64,000 nucleotides of DNA, taken from NCBI GenBank assembly GCA_958352145.1, contig CATWNM010000004.1, positions 30,673 through 94,672 on the forward strand, read 5' to 3'. This document shows, in pieces, positions 1 to 7,814 of the stretch (positions are counted from its first letter, which is position 1; each line of letters opens with the position of its first letter). This stretch comes from an uncultured Eubacteriales bacterium. Its GTDB lineage: Bacteria > Bacillota > Clostridia > Oscillospirales > CAG-272. The translations under genes were made by a program, and so were the position numbers. The notes beneath the pieces were generated by a model that had not been told where the DNA came from, ran no database searches, and saw only the letters and a list, made by a program, of their open reading frames with translations.

Positions 1-563
1 AGAAAATTTTTGAGAGCGAGATCATTACCGATCTTTTGCGCGTGATCGGCTGCGGCGTGGAATTTAAAGGCAAAGAGCGCGGGGAACTTGCCGCGTTCAA
101 CTATGAAGCACTTCGCTGGAGTAAGATCATTATTTGTACGGATGCGGACGAGGACGGATTTCAGATCCGCACGTTGCTGTTGACCTTATTTTATGAACTG
201 TTGCCCACCCTGCTGGAAAAGGGGAAGGTGTATATCGCGGAATCACCGTTGTTTGAGATCAGCACGAAAGAGGAGATTTATTTTGCCTATAATGAATTTG
301 AAAAGGCGGATATCTTAAAAAAACTTGAGGATCAGAAGATCAAATACACGCTTCAGCGTTCCAAAGGACTTGGAGAAAACGAGCCGGATATGATGTGGCG
401 CACCACGATGAATCCTGCCACGCGCCGTTTGATTGCGGTAACGCCGACGGACGAAGAGGCGACGCGAAACATGTTTGAACTGATGCTGGGGGACAATGTC
501 GCTCGTCGCCGCGCGTTTATCGCGGAGAACGGCGCGAAGTATGTCGCAATGGCCGATGTGTGA
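1..563 (+). CDS. DNA topoisomerase (type IIA) subunit B, C-terminal part
   Basis: The reading frame is open from base 3 at the window edge, so this is the C-terminal part of a longer gene. It shows the TOPRIM metal-binding motif TDADEDGFQIRTL and the family ending with MNPATRR, then MLGDNVARRRAFIAENG. The protein would bind Mg2+ and, with an A subunit carrying the cleavage tyrosine, pass DNA through a double-strand break. GyrB and ParE are hard to separate on this fragment; the short C-terminus without the long insertion of proteobacterial GyrB suits a ParE-like or second-copy B subunit. No A subunit follows; a candidate partner lies leftward at 43940-46138. A terminator follows. Family call is secure, the exact paralogue is not. 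Confidence 0.9.
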   Translation, partial: KIFESEIITDLLRVIGCGVEFKGKERGELAAFNYEALRWSKIIICTDADEDGFQIRTLLLTLFYELLPTLLEKGKVYIAESPLFEISTKEEIYFAYNEFEKADILKKLEDQKIKYTLQRSKGLGENEPDMMWRTTMNPATRRLIAVTPTDEEATRNMFELMLGDNVARRRAFIAENGAKYVAMADV

Positions 564-649
564 GCGCGCTTTAAATATAGGCAGGCAAAACAAAGTAAAG
601 ACAGCTTAAAGGACGGGTGTAGAGCGGCGCTCATAAAATCAAAACTGAA

Positions 650-690
650 ACGGGCGGGAAAGCCATTCTGGGGCTTTCCTGCCCGTCTTT
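650..690 (+). terminator. Terminator after topoisomerase B gene
   Basis: Fifteen-base stem (650-664 with 672-686, one wobble pair) with a seven-base loop, followed by a short T-rich stretch. It separates the topoisomerase gene from the AbrB-like gene. Confidence 0.75.
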
Positions 691-725
691 GTTACGTTGT
701 ACGGATGCTTTTCTTTGTCAGCTTA

Positions 726-754
726 TTGACTTTTTGTGCTCCATCGAGTATAAT
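726..754 (+). promoter_or_regulatory. Sigma-A promoter for the AbrB-acyltransferase pair
   Basis: TTGACT at 726-731 and TATAAT at 749-754, separated by 17 bases. The first start codon is at 797 with an AAGGGG ribosome site before it. Being just upstream of a DNA-binding protein gene, it could be autoregulated, but no clear operator was seen. Confidence 0.75.
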
Positions 755-796
755 TAGTTATACAAATCATACTTAACGAACAAGGGGATTTACAAA

Positions 797-1021
797 ATGA
801 AAAAGCCAAAAGGGAAATATGCATGGACTGTTACAGTTGGAGAAAAGGGACAGATCGTAATACCCAAGCAGGCGCGGGCTGTATTTGAAATCAATCCGGG
901 CGATACCTTGGTCATCTTGGGTGATGAAAAAAGAGGATTAGCGATTCCACCAAAAAGCGCGTTTGCTCAATTTGCGTTCGCTGTCTTTGAAACCAATTTA
1001 GATAACGAAGGGGATGAGTAG
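797..1021 (+). CDS. AbrB/MazE/SpoVT-family DNA-binding protein
   Basis: A 74-residue protein with one swapped-hairpin AbrB domain: residues 10-45 contain the signature GEKGQIVIPKQAR followed by INPGDTLVILGDEKRG. Members bind DNA as dimers and act as transition-state regulators or antitoxins. The gene overlaps the following acyltransferase by eight bases, so the two are translationally coupled; there is no toxin-like partner, which argues against a MazE antitoxin role. It probably regulates its own operon, which is inference. The C-terminus is short and acidic. Confidence 0.85.
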   Translation: MKKPKGKYAWTVTVGEKGQIVIPKQARAVFEINPGDTLVILGDEKRGLAIPPKSAFAQFAFAVFETNLDNEGDE

Positions 1022-2111
1022 CTTGAGGAAATTTTATCTCGACAATATACGATGGGCTACCGTCATGCTGGTTTTGATTTATCATGTTTTTTATGTGTTC
1101 AATGGCGTGGGGATTCCGGGCGGTATTCCGGGAGCAAAAAATATTCCCGCATTTGATAAGATCGCTTGTATTTTATATCCATGGTTTATGGTGCTTTTAT
1201 TCGTTATTGCGGGTATCAGCGCAAGGTATGCTTTGCAAAAACGGACAGAGAAACAATTTATAAAGGAAAGGGCTGTCAAATTGCTGATCCCCTCTACGCT
1301 CGGCTTGTTTGTTATTCATTGGATTACAGGCTATTTGAATATAAAAATGGGCGGCGGGCTTGCCTACATACCGGCCGCTTTGGTTTATCCAATCTCGGTG
1401 ATAAGCGGCGTCGGGCCGCTTTGGTTTATTCAGATATTATTTCTATTTTCCTGCATGCTGATTCTGTTCAGAAAAATAGATAAAGCGGACAAAATATGGA
1501 CGCGATGCAAAAACGTAAATCTGCCGGTTATACTGCTGCTTTTTCTGTTGATTTTCGGAGCGGCTCAAATCCTGAATATGCCTGTTTTAACTATGTATCG
1601 TTTTGGGATTTATTTTGCCTCGTTTCTTATCGGCTATATTATTTTTTCGCATGAAAAAGCACAGGAACTCATAGAAAAAATCTGCATTCCCATGTTGTGC
1701 TTTGCCGTAATCGGCGCAGTTCTTTACGTGCTGCGTTATGGCGGCAGTGATTATACGTCTCCCGCTTGTTTGCAAAGCGTTATGACAAATCTGTATTTGT
1801 GGGTTGTCGTACTTGCGGTTATTGGGTGCGGCAGAAAATATTTTAATCGAGAGACGGCCTTCACTCGATATATGACCCAATCCAGTTTTGGAATATACAT
1901 TTTGCATTATCCTATTTTGATGGCCGTTTGTTATTTTCTGAATTTCTACTTTGATTTTTCGGCAATATGGAATTATATAATTGCGCTTGTTGCTGAAATT
2001 ATCATAACATTTGCAGTATACGAGGTCATAAAGAGAATCCCGTTTGTGCGATATATTGTACTTGGCGTGAAAAGAAAGACGATCCAACACAAAGAGTGTG
2101 CGGAAGATTAA
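1014..2111 (+). CDS. Membrane acyltransferase (acyltransferase 3 family)
   Basis: A 365-residue polytopic membrane protein with about ten hydrophobic segments. The N-terminus has the family pattern of an Arg-containing first helix ending in the conserved His (LVLIYHVFYV), expected to act in transfer of an acyl group, commonly acetyl, to sugars of surface glycans, peptidoglycan or lipids. The length is normal for the family. The start overlaps the AbrB-like gene by eight bases. The substrate cannot be read from sequence. A strong bidirectional terminator separates it from a second acyltransferase on the opposite strand. Confidence 0.85.
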   Translation: MSSLRKFYLDNIRWATVMLVLIYHVFYVFNGVGIPGGIPGAKNIPAFDKIACILYPWFMVLLFVIAGISARYALQKRTEKQFIKERAVKLLIPSTLGLFVIHWITGYLNIKMGGGLAYIPAALVYPISVISGVGPLWFIQILFLFSCMLILFRKIDKADKIWTRCKNVNLPVILLLFLLIFGAAQILNMPVLTMYRFGIYFASFLIGYIIFSHEKAQELIEKICIPMLCFAVIGAVLYVLRYGGSDYTSPACLQSVMTNLYLWVVVLAVIGCGRKYFNRETAFTRYMTQSSFGIYILHYPILMAVCYFLNFYFDFSAIWNYIIALVAEIIITFAVYEVIKRIPFVRYIVLGVKRKTIQHKECAED

Positions 2112-2180
2112 AGGATTGGGAAAATGGTTTTGCTTGGGTCGAACTTTTTTGTCCCAAAACGGAGATTTTATAGCAAATTT

Positions 2181-2220
2181 AAACGCGCATCCGCGGTTTT
2201 TACGCCGCGGATGCGCGTTT
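2181..2220. terminator. Bidirectional terminator between two acyltransferase genes
   Basis: Perfect 16-base stem (2181-2196 with 2205-2220) with an eight-base loop, with A and T ends on both sides. It serves both convergent genes; the leftward gene ends at 2221, right at its edge. Confidence 0.85.
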
Positions 2221-3201
2221 TCAGTTGCATTCCCCGGTAAAGAGGCGGCTGAGCCAGACCGACCGGTGAATCAGATATTTTGACAGAAGATATGGTATGG
2301 CCAGACCCGAAACAAACGTCGCAAGGACGATAACGGGCTCAGGCGTGCCTGGCATGGCGGAAAAAATTCTATCGGCGGCAATTTGTATGAAACAATTGAA
2401 CAGATAGATATCATAGCTGTAATTTCCGAGTTCGCCGAAAAAACGGGAGAATTTTCTTTCCGGCGCTTTAGAAAGCAGGATGGCGGAACCGAGGACTGCC
2501 ATGCTCCCGAGCAGTACGGTAATCGGATAATTCAGCGGCGTTATGTTGCTGAACAGCGTCATAACAAGAAGCAAAAACAGGGAAATCAAGATCAGCTTTT
2601 TTGATTTGAGGCTGCGCTGCGCGCGCGCATAATCTTCCCGCAGCCAGATGCCGACCGCGTAAAACAGACTGTACTGAAACACTTGACTTAGGATCAAATC
2701 CGGGAAAAATATGTAAAGCACATACAGCAGGCCGCCGCAGACCAAAAGAAAAGCAGGGTGCCTTGACCGCTTTGTAAGCAGTAAAAACGATACCGAAACA
2801 ATAAAGAGCGTCAATGGAAACCAAAGTCCGCCGAATTCTTCGCCAAGGAGAATTTTCCGCAGCAAACCGGTATCTGTTTTTTGATCGGCCGAATCTGAAA
2901 AAGCAAAACTCAGTGCGGCGGTCAAAGCGGAATATACGGCGTATGGAATCAGCAGTCTGTGCGTATACTGAGTTAACTGTGTGCGTATCCTCGTCTTGGA
3001 CAGCAGGCTGCTGTAAGCCGCAAAGCCTGCAAGAATGAAAAAGAGCGCCATTGGAAAGCTGCCGCAGAGGGTATGCAGAAAATATATACATTCCCCGTCG
3101 GATATGGAGGCTTGTTTAGGCAGAGCGCTTCCCAGCACAACCAGAAGTATCGCCATGCCGCGTGCCAGCTTAATTTCCGGAAAATTGCATTTTTCACTCA
3201 T
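2221..3201 (-). CDS. Membrane acyltransferase-like protein lacking the conserved histidine
   Basis: A 326-residue polytopic membrane protein of the acyltransferase 3 type. The start at 3201 (MSEKCNFPEIKLARG) is chosen because AAGGA lies upstream and the family's N-terminal motif begins here; an upstream extension lacks family character. The first helix has the usual Arg-Gly-Met-Ala-hydrophobic run, but where the family has His (VVLGH) this protein has Ser (VVLGS). If that His is catalytic, as known for the family, the protein may be altered or inactive. It converges on another acyltransferase and diverges from the AraC gene. Confidence 0.75.
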   Translation of the reverse strand: MSEKCNFPEIKLARGMAILLVVLGSALPKQASISDGECIYFLHTLCGSFPMALFFILAGFAAYSSLLSKTRIRTQLTQYTHRLLIPYAVYSALTAALSFAFSDSADQKTDTGLLRKILLGEEFGGLWFPLTLFIVSVSFLLLTKRSRHPAFLLVCGGLLYVLYIFFPDLILSQVFQYSLFYAVGIWLREDYARAQRSLKSKKLILISLFLLLVMTLFSNITPLNYPITVLLGSMAVLGSAILLSKAPERKFSRFFGELGNYSYDIYLFNCFIQIAADRIFSAMPGTPEPVIVLATFVSGLAIPYLLSKYLIHRSVWLSRLFTGECN

Positions 3202-3348
3202 ACCGGGTTTCGTCCTTCCCGAAGTTTTGATCCAAGTTTCCTGCCGGAAACAGGGCGGAATTCTATGCATAATTATAAAAATCATCATAGCATATCCAGG
3301 CGCTGTTGTCAACGCATATGGCTGTATTTTTCATTTGCGGATTTTTGG

Positions 3349-3377
3349 TTGACAAGTTTGGATTCCGGTATTATAAT
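3349..3377 (+). promoter_or_regulatory. Consensus sigma-A promoter of the AraC-type gene
   Basis: Perfect TTGACA (3349-3354), 17-base spacer, perfect TATAAT (3372-3377). The start codon is at 3414, preceded by TAGGTG. Confidence 0.85.
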
Positions 3378-3413
3378 GAAAACAATAATGTACAAAAAAT
3401 GTAGGTGACGGAT

Positions 3414-4292
3414 ATGTCGAGAATTGTACATGGAATTGCAAAATTTATTTACAGAGCCGGAAGCGATTACGGTCAAGACAACTTTTTTTTCATCGAAAGC
3501 GTGGGAGAGAGTCTGCCGTATGCCGACTATTTCATTGAGCGTACCCGTACGAAAAACGATACCAAGAGCATTTATGTTTTTGAATATGTCCGCAGCGGAA
3601 AGGGGCATATCGAGTGCGACGGCCAAAGCTATACCGTGCAGGAAGGGGACTTTTACTTTTTAAACCGTCTGCATTCGCATCTTTATTATTCGGATCGTGA
3701 GGACCCGTACGCGAAAGTCTGGATCAATGCGAGCGGCCGCCTGCTCGACGGGCTTGTAAACGCCTGCGGCCTGACCAGCGGCGCGCTGGTCATCAGCCAT
3801 TCGCGCACGCTTCCGTTGTTTGAACAAATGAAAGCGGAGCTTTCAGGCGCGAATGCTGACAATACGGAAAAAGTTATGGCGTCTTGCGCAAAGATCATGT
3901 GCGATCTGATTTTAACGGTGTATGAGGAACACAAAAAGAAGCAGCGCCAAACGGTCGGAACGGCCGAGCGGATCAAGGACTATATTGATTCCGGTTTGTC
4001 CTATAATATTTCGCTAGACGATATTGCACAGCATTTTTATCTGAATAAATCCTATATCATCAGCATTTTTAGTGCCAAATACGGATATACGCCGAAACAG
4101 TATATTATCGGGAGAAAGATGGCCGCCGCACGCACGATGCTGGAGGAAAATGTGTATAGCATCGCGGATATTGCGGATATTCTGCATTTTTCCAGTTCAC
4201 AGCACTTTTCGTCTTCATTCAAGAAAAATGCCGGTGTTTCGCCGGATGAATACCGCCGCTGTGCACAGAAAAATAAGGAATTGCCGGACTGA
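3414..4292 (+). CDS. AraC-family transcriptional regulator
   Basis: A 292-residue regulator. Residues about 45-110 look like a cupin sensor domain (GKGHIECDGQSYTVQEGDFYF is split by family-typical glycines), and the last 100 residues hold two helix-turn-helix motifs, ending with IADILHFSSSQHFSSSFKK, the classic second AraC helix pair. Such cupin-AraC proteins usually sense a sugar and activate sugar-use genes. The start at 3414 is preferred over GTG at 3405 because the ribosome site AGGTG overlaps the latter. No sugar transporter is adjacent, so the target is unknown. A strong hairpin terminator follows. Confidence 0.9.
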   Translation: MSRIVHGIAKFIYRAGSDYGQDNFFFIESVGESLPYADYFIERTRTKNDTKSIYVFEYVRSGKGHIECDGQSYTVQEGDFYFLNRLHSHLYYSDREDPYAKVWINASGRLLDGLVNACGLTSGALVISHSRTLPLFEQMKAELSGANADNTEKVMASCAKIMCDLILTVYEEHKKKQRQTVGTAERIKDYIDSGLSYNISLDDIAQHFYLNKSYIISIFSAKYGYTPKQYIIGRKMAAARTMLEENVYSIADIADILHFSSSQHFSSSFKKNAGVSPDEYRRCAQKNKELPD

Positions 4293-4330
4293 GCACTCCG
4301 CTGGTCTTTATAATCGTTTTGGAGAAAATG

Positions 4331-4365
4331 GGCGCCGCAGATTTTTGCGGCGCCGTTGTTGTTTC
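4331..4365 (+). terminator. Terminator after AraC gene
   Basis: Nine-base perfect GC stem (4331-4339 with 4346-4354) around a T-rich loop, followed by a T-rich run. Confidence 0.75.
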
Positions 4366-4424
4366 TATACAGAATGCAGGCTTTGATGCGGAAGCTTTTG
4401 AAATGGTTCCGCTTTGGCAGAACA

Positions 4425-4733
4425 TTACTTATCCTGCATGATTTCAATAGAAATGTCATGGATGTACTTGTCATTGCACCAGTGGCGAAGTCTGTCCAGT
4501 ATTTCAAGCATTTTTGCGCTGCTCTCCGGAAATTTTGTGTTTAAGATATCATATCCGAAGATTTGGATGTGTATAGGCCTTCCGACCATATCGGTAAGGC
4601 AGTCCCAAAATGCAGACCAATTTTCGCCGTAATAATCGGGGAAATCAAGGGCTTCTTTGATGATTTGATGAACTTCTGCATAATATTGAACATTTCTAAA
4701 ATCAAGAATATAGGGGTCTCTAAATTCGTACAT
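4425..4733 (-). CDS. Barstar-family ribonuclease inhibitor (immunity/antitoxin)
   Basis: A 102-residue barstar homologue, the usual size. The binding helix reads YYGENWSAFWDCL, matching the barstar helix that plugs the barnase active site; the equivalent of barstar Asp35 is Ser40 while Asp39 is kept as Asp44. It starts 11 bases after the stop of the barnase-like gene with AAGGAG nine bases before the ATG, so toxin and inhibitor form one operon in the order toxin then inhibitor. It acts in the cytoplasm, protecting against the cognate RNase. Confidence 0.92.
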   Translation of the reverse strand: MYEFRDPYILDFRNVQYYAEVHQIIKEALDFPDYYGENWSAFWDCLTDMVGRPIHIQIFGYDILNTKFPESSAKMLEILDRLRHWCNDKYIHDISIEIMQDK

Positions 4734-4744
4734 CGCAATTCTCC

Positions 4745-5281
4745 TTAGTGTAATACCTCATAAAAAGTTTGATAATGATCGTATGTGGCAAATATAAGCC
4801 CGTCGCTTGAATAGAGCAACCGCGAATGATTGCGGAATCCGCTTTCATAATCGATATCCGCTTCGTACCATATGCGTCCGCTTTCTCTAGGTAATTTTTG
4901 ATCATCATTTTGATAAATGTCTCCGCCGATAGATGTGCCTGGAAGCACTTCGTTTAAGTTGCCTTTGTAATTTTTCCATCCACTTTTTCCGGCGGTATTT
5001 TTATTGACGTAATTGTCCGGCAGCTTTCCAAGGCATGCAATGTATACGTCGGCTCCGTTCCAGCGATCTTGCGTAACATATCCGAGTTTTTTCGTTCGCA
5101 TCGGCACCAATATACATTTGCAGTTCAGGTGCAGCATAGCAAAATACGGCGGTTCGTATAATGGGTAAATGGCGCCGTGCATTTTGCGGCATTTCTCACA
5201 GGTAGTCGGCGTCAAGCGAGACATCCAGTTTTTATAGCTTTCGCTGTCGCCGTAGATTTTTGAGTCGGGCGGAGTGTACAT
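4745..5281 (-). CDS. Barnase-family ribonuclease with MuF-like cysteine domain
   Basis: A 178-residue protein from the ATG at 5281 with AAAGGAG just upstream. Residues 85-178 are a barnase homologue with the active-site set Glu140, Arg150, Arg154 and His169 (barnase E73, R83, R87, H102), and motifs LPDNYV, SIGGDIYQN and FRNHSRLLYSSD. Residues 25-62 carry a cysteine pattern (TTCEKCRKMHG then HLNCKC), as at the end of phage MuF/SPP1 gp7 head proteins. Known MuF polymorphic toxins of temperate phages have this order, but no phage genes surround it and the head part is only about 60 residues. There is no signal peptide. The inhibitor gene follows directly. Confidence 0.88.
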   Translation of the reverse strand: MYTPPDSKIYGDSESYKNWMSRLTPTTCEKCRKMHGAIYPLYEPPYFAMLHLNCKCILVPMRTKKLGYVTQDRWNGADVYIACLGKLPDNYVNKNTAGKSGWKNYKGNLNEVLPGTSIGGDIYQNDDQKLPRESGRIWYEADIDYESGFRNHSRLLYSSDGLIFATYDHYQTFYEVLH

Positions 5282-5436
5282 TCCTTTCTCCTTTATTGTA
5301 TCATATTTTTTGCGGGGTAAATATAGGATACAATAAAAAAATCTGAATTTTTCGGCAGTTTGCGGGCGCGCCCGTTTCCGGAATAGCGTCCTTTTTGCGC
5401 TGTTTGGATATTTCTTGTTCAATTCCCTAATAAGAC

Positions 5437-5465
5437 TTGTCATGGGATTCGAAATATGTTACAGT
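5437..5465 (+). promoter_or_regulatory. Possible promoter for the 602-residue protein
   Basis: TTGTCA (5437-5442) and TACAGT (5460-5465) with 17 bases between. Weaker than the other promoters here; placed 40 bases before the GTG start. Confidence 0.4.
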
Positions 5466-5504
5466 AATACAACACAGTGTCCACGCTGAAAGGAAAGAGA
5501 GAAC

Positions 5505-7313
5505 GTGATAAAATCGACGTCGATTTCGAGGGCGGCATATTTGGATATAATGGATCGGGCATTGCGCGCGTACCCGTCTGATTATCTTTGCAAATTGATT
5601 GAAGACGCAGAAGAAAACGGCGTCCGTGAGCATGGATTTTTTCGCATTACGGCGATTATGGGCATTTTAATTGCGCATGGCCGCCGCACGGAACAGATGC
5701 CGCTGTTTCTGCGTGCAATGGACCTAAGCTGCGCAGCCGTTTGGCAAACCGATATGCGTCTTCCTGAAAAAAAGCGTGTCGGTGTGGATTTTGGCGTAAA
5801 GGAACTGGTGTTTGTTCTCTTGGAGATGCGGGGACGCGGACTCGTGCCGGAAGTGCGCTGGAAGCGCTGGTTTGAAGCCATTCAAAAAGTCGACTGGCGC
5901 AAAAATTATGCCGTTGTCGCCAAGTCCGCAGATCAGCCGCGAGGAAACTGGGGAATGTATAACGCTGCAGGCGAATATATGCGCGAATATCTTGGGGCTG
6001 TCGCCTCGGCAGACGAATATCTGGATGTGCAGATCGCTTCTCAACTGCTCTCGGTTGATGAAAACGGCATGTATATGGACGGCCCCCTGGTACCGATGCT
6101 GTATGATCTGGCCAGCCGGGCGCAGTTTGCCGTTCTGCTGCACTTTGGTTATCGGGGCAAATGGCGGCAGGCTTTGGATGATGCGCTGCGCAAAGCTGGT
6201 TTTTATATGCTTCGTCTGCAGTCAGCGAACGGCGAAATCCCATACGGCGGCCGAAGCAACCAATTCTTGTTCAACGAGGCTTATCTGAGCGCTTGCTGTG
6301 AATTTGAAGCTTCCCGCTACCGGCGGGAAGGCAATATGGAACTTGCCGGCGCGTTTAAACGCGCCGCACATCTGGCGGCCGGCTCCATCGAACGTTGGCT
6401 TTCGCAAAAACCTGTAAAGCACATAAAAAACGCTTTCCCGCGCAACAGCAGCTTTGGATTGGAAAGTTATGCATACTTTGACAAATATATGGTCACGCTC
6501 GGCTCTTTTATTTACTTGGCTTATTTGTTTGCAGACGATTCTATCGCGGAAACGGAAGCGCCCTGCGAGCGCGGCGGCTTTGTTGTTCAAACCAGTCCCA
6601 AGTTCCATAAAATCGCGGCCACCTGTGGCGGGTATTCCATTGAACTCGATACCCGGGCCGACTTTCATTACGACGCGACCGGACTCGGACGCATTCACCG
6701 GTGCGGCGCGCCCTCCGAACTGGCGCTCTCCGTCCCCTTTCCGCAAAAACCCGCCTACTCGCTCGACGACCGCGCATTGACAGAACATTTTTCCGGCGCA
6801 AAAGCCGAGGGCAGCAATCCGTCCCTGCTTTCATTAGCGCCCATTATCCGGTATTCGGACGGCAGCGAACAGGCGCTGTGCGCCCTTTCCGAAACGCTTT
6901 CCGCCGAGTTGCTGGTGGAAGAAGAGACGCCGGAGCGTGTAGCTTTCTCTATACGATGGCGTGCCCCCGATTTGCTCGGCGTTGAATCTGTCACCGAGCG
7001 CTATATTCTTTCGGCGGACGGTCTTTCTTTATCGGCTGAATGCAGTCTTCCGTCAGGCGCGTCCCTGTATCGCATGATTCCGCTGCTGATGACTGGCGGC
7101 GGCTCCAATACCAGAATTTCTATCCGGCCGAATAGGGCCTGCGTATACGACCGCGGATGGCGTTATACGGTTTCCTCCGATCAAGCGGTTCGGTTTGCGG
7201 ATTCCGGGCAAATCTATGCAAACCGAAACGGCCGTTATCGCGCCTGCACAGTTGCGTTGCCGAATGGTGCGTATCTTTCATTCCGGATAGAAAAGGAAGA
7301 AACGAAGGGCTGA
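5505..7313 (+). CDS. Protein of unknown function, probable alpha/alpha-barrel glycan-active enzyme
   Basis: A 602-residue cytoplasmic-looking protein: no signal peptide and no membrane segment. The GTG start is set by AAGGAAAGAG a few bases upstream. The first 350 residues are mainly helical with repeated aromatic motifs (GNWGMYNAAGEY, SNQFLFNEAYLSACCEFEA, SFGLESYAYFDKYM), the style of (alpha/alpha)6 toroid glycosidases and heparinase II/III-like lyases; the last 240 residues look beta-rich, as in the C-terminal sandwich of those enzymes. I do not recognise a named family, so the enzymatic role is inference from fold style. It is alone between the toxin pair and a tRNA. Confidence 0.6.
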   Translation: MIKSTSISRAAYLDIMDRALRAYPSDYLCKLIEDAEENGVREHGFFRITAIMGILIAHGRRTEQMPLFLRAMDLSCAAVWQTDMRLPEKKRVGVDFGVKELVFVLLEMRGRGLVPEVRWKRWFEAIQKVDWRKNYAVVAKSADQPRGNWGMYNAAGEYMREYLGAVASADEYLDVQIASQLLSVDENGMYMDGPLVPMLYDLASRAQFAVLLHFGYRGKWRQALDDALRKAGFYMLRLQSANGEIPYGGRSNQFLFNEAYLSACCEFEASRYRREGNMELAGAFKRAAHLAAGSIERWLSQKPVKHIKNAFPRNSSFGLESYAYFDKYMVTLGSFIYLAYLFADDSIAETEAPCERGGFVVQTSPKFHKIAATCGGYSIELDTRADFHYDATGLGRIHRCGAPSELALSVPFPQKPAYSLDDRALTEHFSGAKAEGSNPSLLSLAPIIRYSDGSEQALCALSETLSAELLVEEETPERVAFSIRWRAPDLLGVESVTERYILSADGLSLSAECSLPSGASLYRMIPLLMTGGGSNTRISIRPNRACVYDRGWRYTVSSDQAVRFADSGQIYANRNGRYRACTVALPNGAYLSFRIEKEETKG

Positions 7314-7484
7314 TTGCGGCTCCCCGGGCATTTTAGGCACAGACTGCCGGGAAAATGCGTTCATGCGGGGGGCTTGGGAGTCGAACATGGGGGTGCTTCG
7401 GAATTTGTTCGGGCGAAAAATCGTCAGATCACCGTTCTTTGCGGGATGCCGCCGTTTTGCCAACGGCGCAATCTCTAAATACAA

Positions 7485-7522
7485 ACAGGGAAAAGCCGGA
7501 ATTTAACCAGACTTTTCCCTGT
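7485..7522. terminator. Hairpin downstream of the 602-residue gene
   Basis: Perfect 11-base stem (7485-7495 with 7512-7522) around a 16-base loop. Together with the next hairpin it forms a double stop between convergent transcription of the 602-residue gene and the tRNA. Confidence 0.55.
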
Positions 7523-7529
7523 AAAACGA

Positions 7530-7577
7530 AAGCAAGCGTATTGAACAGTCGATTTTGACTGTTCAATACGCTTGCTT
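7530..7577. terminator. Long perfect hairpin serving tRNA-Arg and opposite gene
   Basis: A 21-base perfect stem (7530-7550 with 7557-7577) with a six-base loop, ten bases downstream of the tRNA-Arg 3' end. On the minus strand it is followed by a T-rich CGTTTT run. Unusually long for a terminator. Confidence 0.7.
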
Positions 7578-7586
7578 GCTTTGATT

Positions 7587-7662
7587 TGGCGCGCCTGACA
7601 GGATTCGAACCTACGACCTACCGGTTCGTAGCCGGGCACTCTATCCACTGAGCTACAGGCGC
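7587..7662 (-). tRNA. tRNA-Arg (anticodon ACG)
   Basis: Full cloverleaf on the minus strand: acceptor GCGCCTG with CAGGCGC, D-arm GCTC-GAGT, anticodon loop CTACGAA, T-arm GTAGG-TTCGAAT-CCTGT. Discriminator G and an encoded CCA (7587-7589). The ACG anticodon is normally edited to ICG by TadA. Confidence 0.95.
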
Positions 7663-7692
7663 AAACAACAGCCGGGGATTCCCGACTGATAT

Positions 7693-7721
7693 ATATTAGC
7701 ACACCCGGGCATATTTGTCAA
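7693..7721 (-). promoter_or_regulatory. Sigma-A promoter of tRNA-Arg
   Basis: On the minus strand: TTGACA (7721-7716), 17-base spacer, TAATAT (7698-7693), about 30 bases upstream of the tRNA. Confidence 0.8.
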
Positions 7722-7749
7722 CGGGTAATTTCGATTTTGCAGAAACTTT

Positions 7750-7778
7750 TTGACTTTACGCGCCTTGTATGCTAAAAT
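7750..7778 (+). promoter_or_regulatory. Sigma-A promoter of trmB
   Basis: TTGACT (7750-7755), 17-base spacer, TAAAAT (7773-7778). Divergent from the tRNA-Arg promoter, whose -35 box lies 29 bases away. Confidence 0.65.
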
Positions 7779-7814
7779 AAGATAAACACGAAACAGGGCG
7801 GAGCGTGAAATACG

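Noticed and set aside
7278..7484. 68-codon frame on the minus strand after the 602-residue gene
   Set aside because: No ribosome site, low-complexity basic product, overlaps the end of a better-supported gene.
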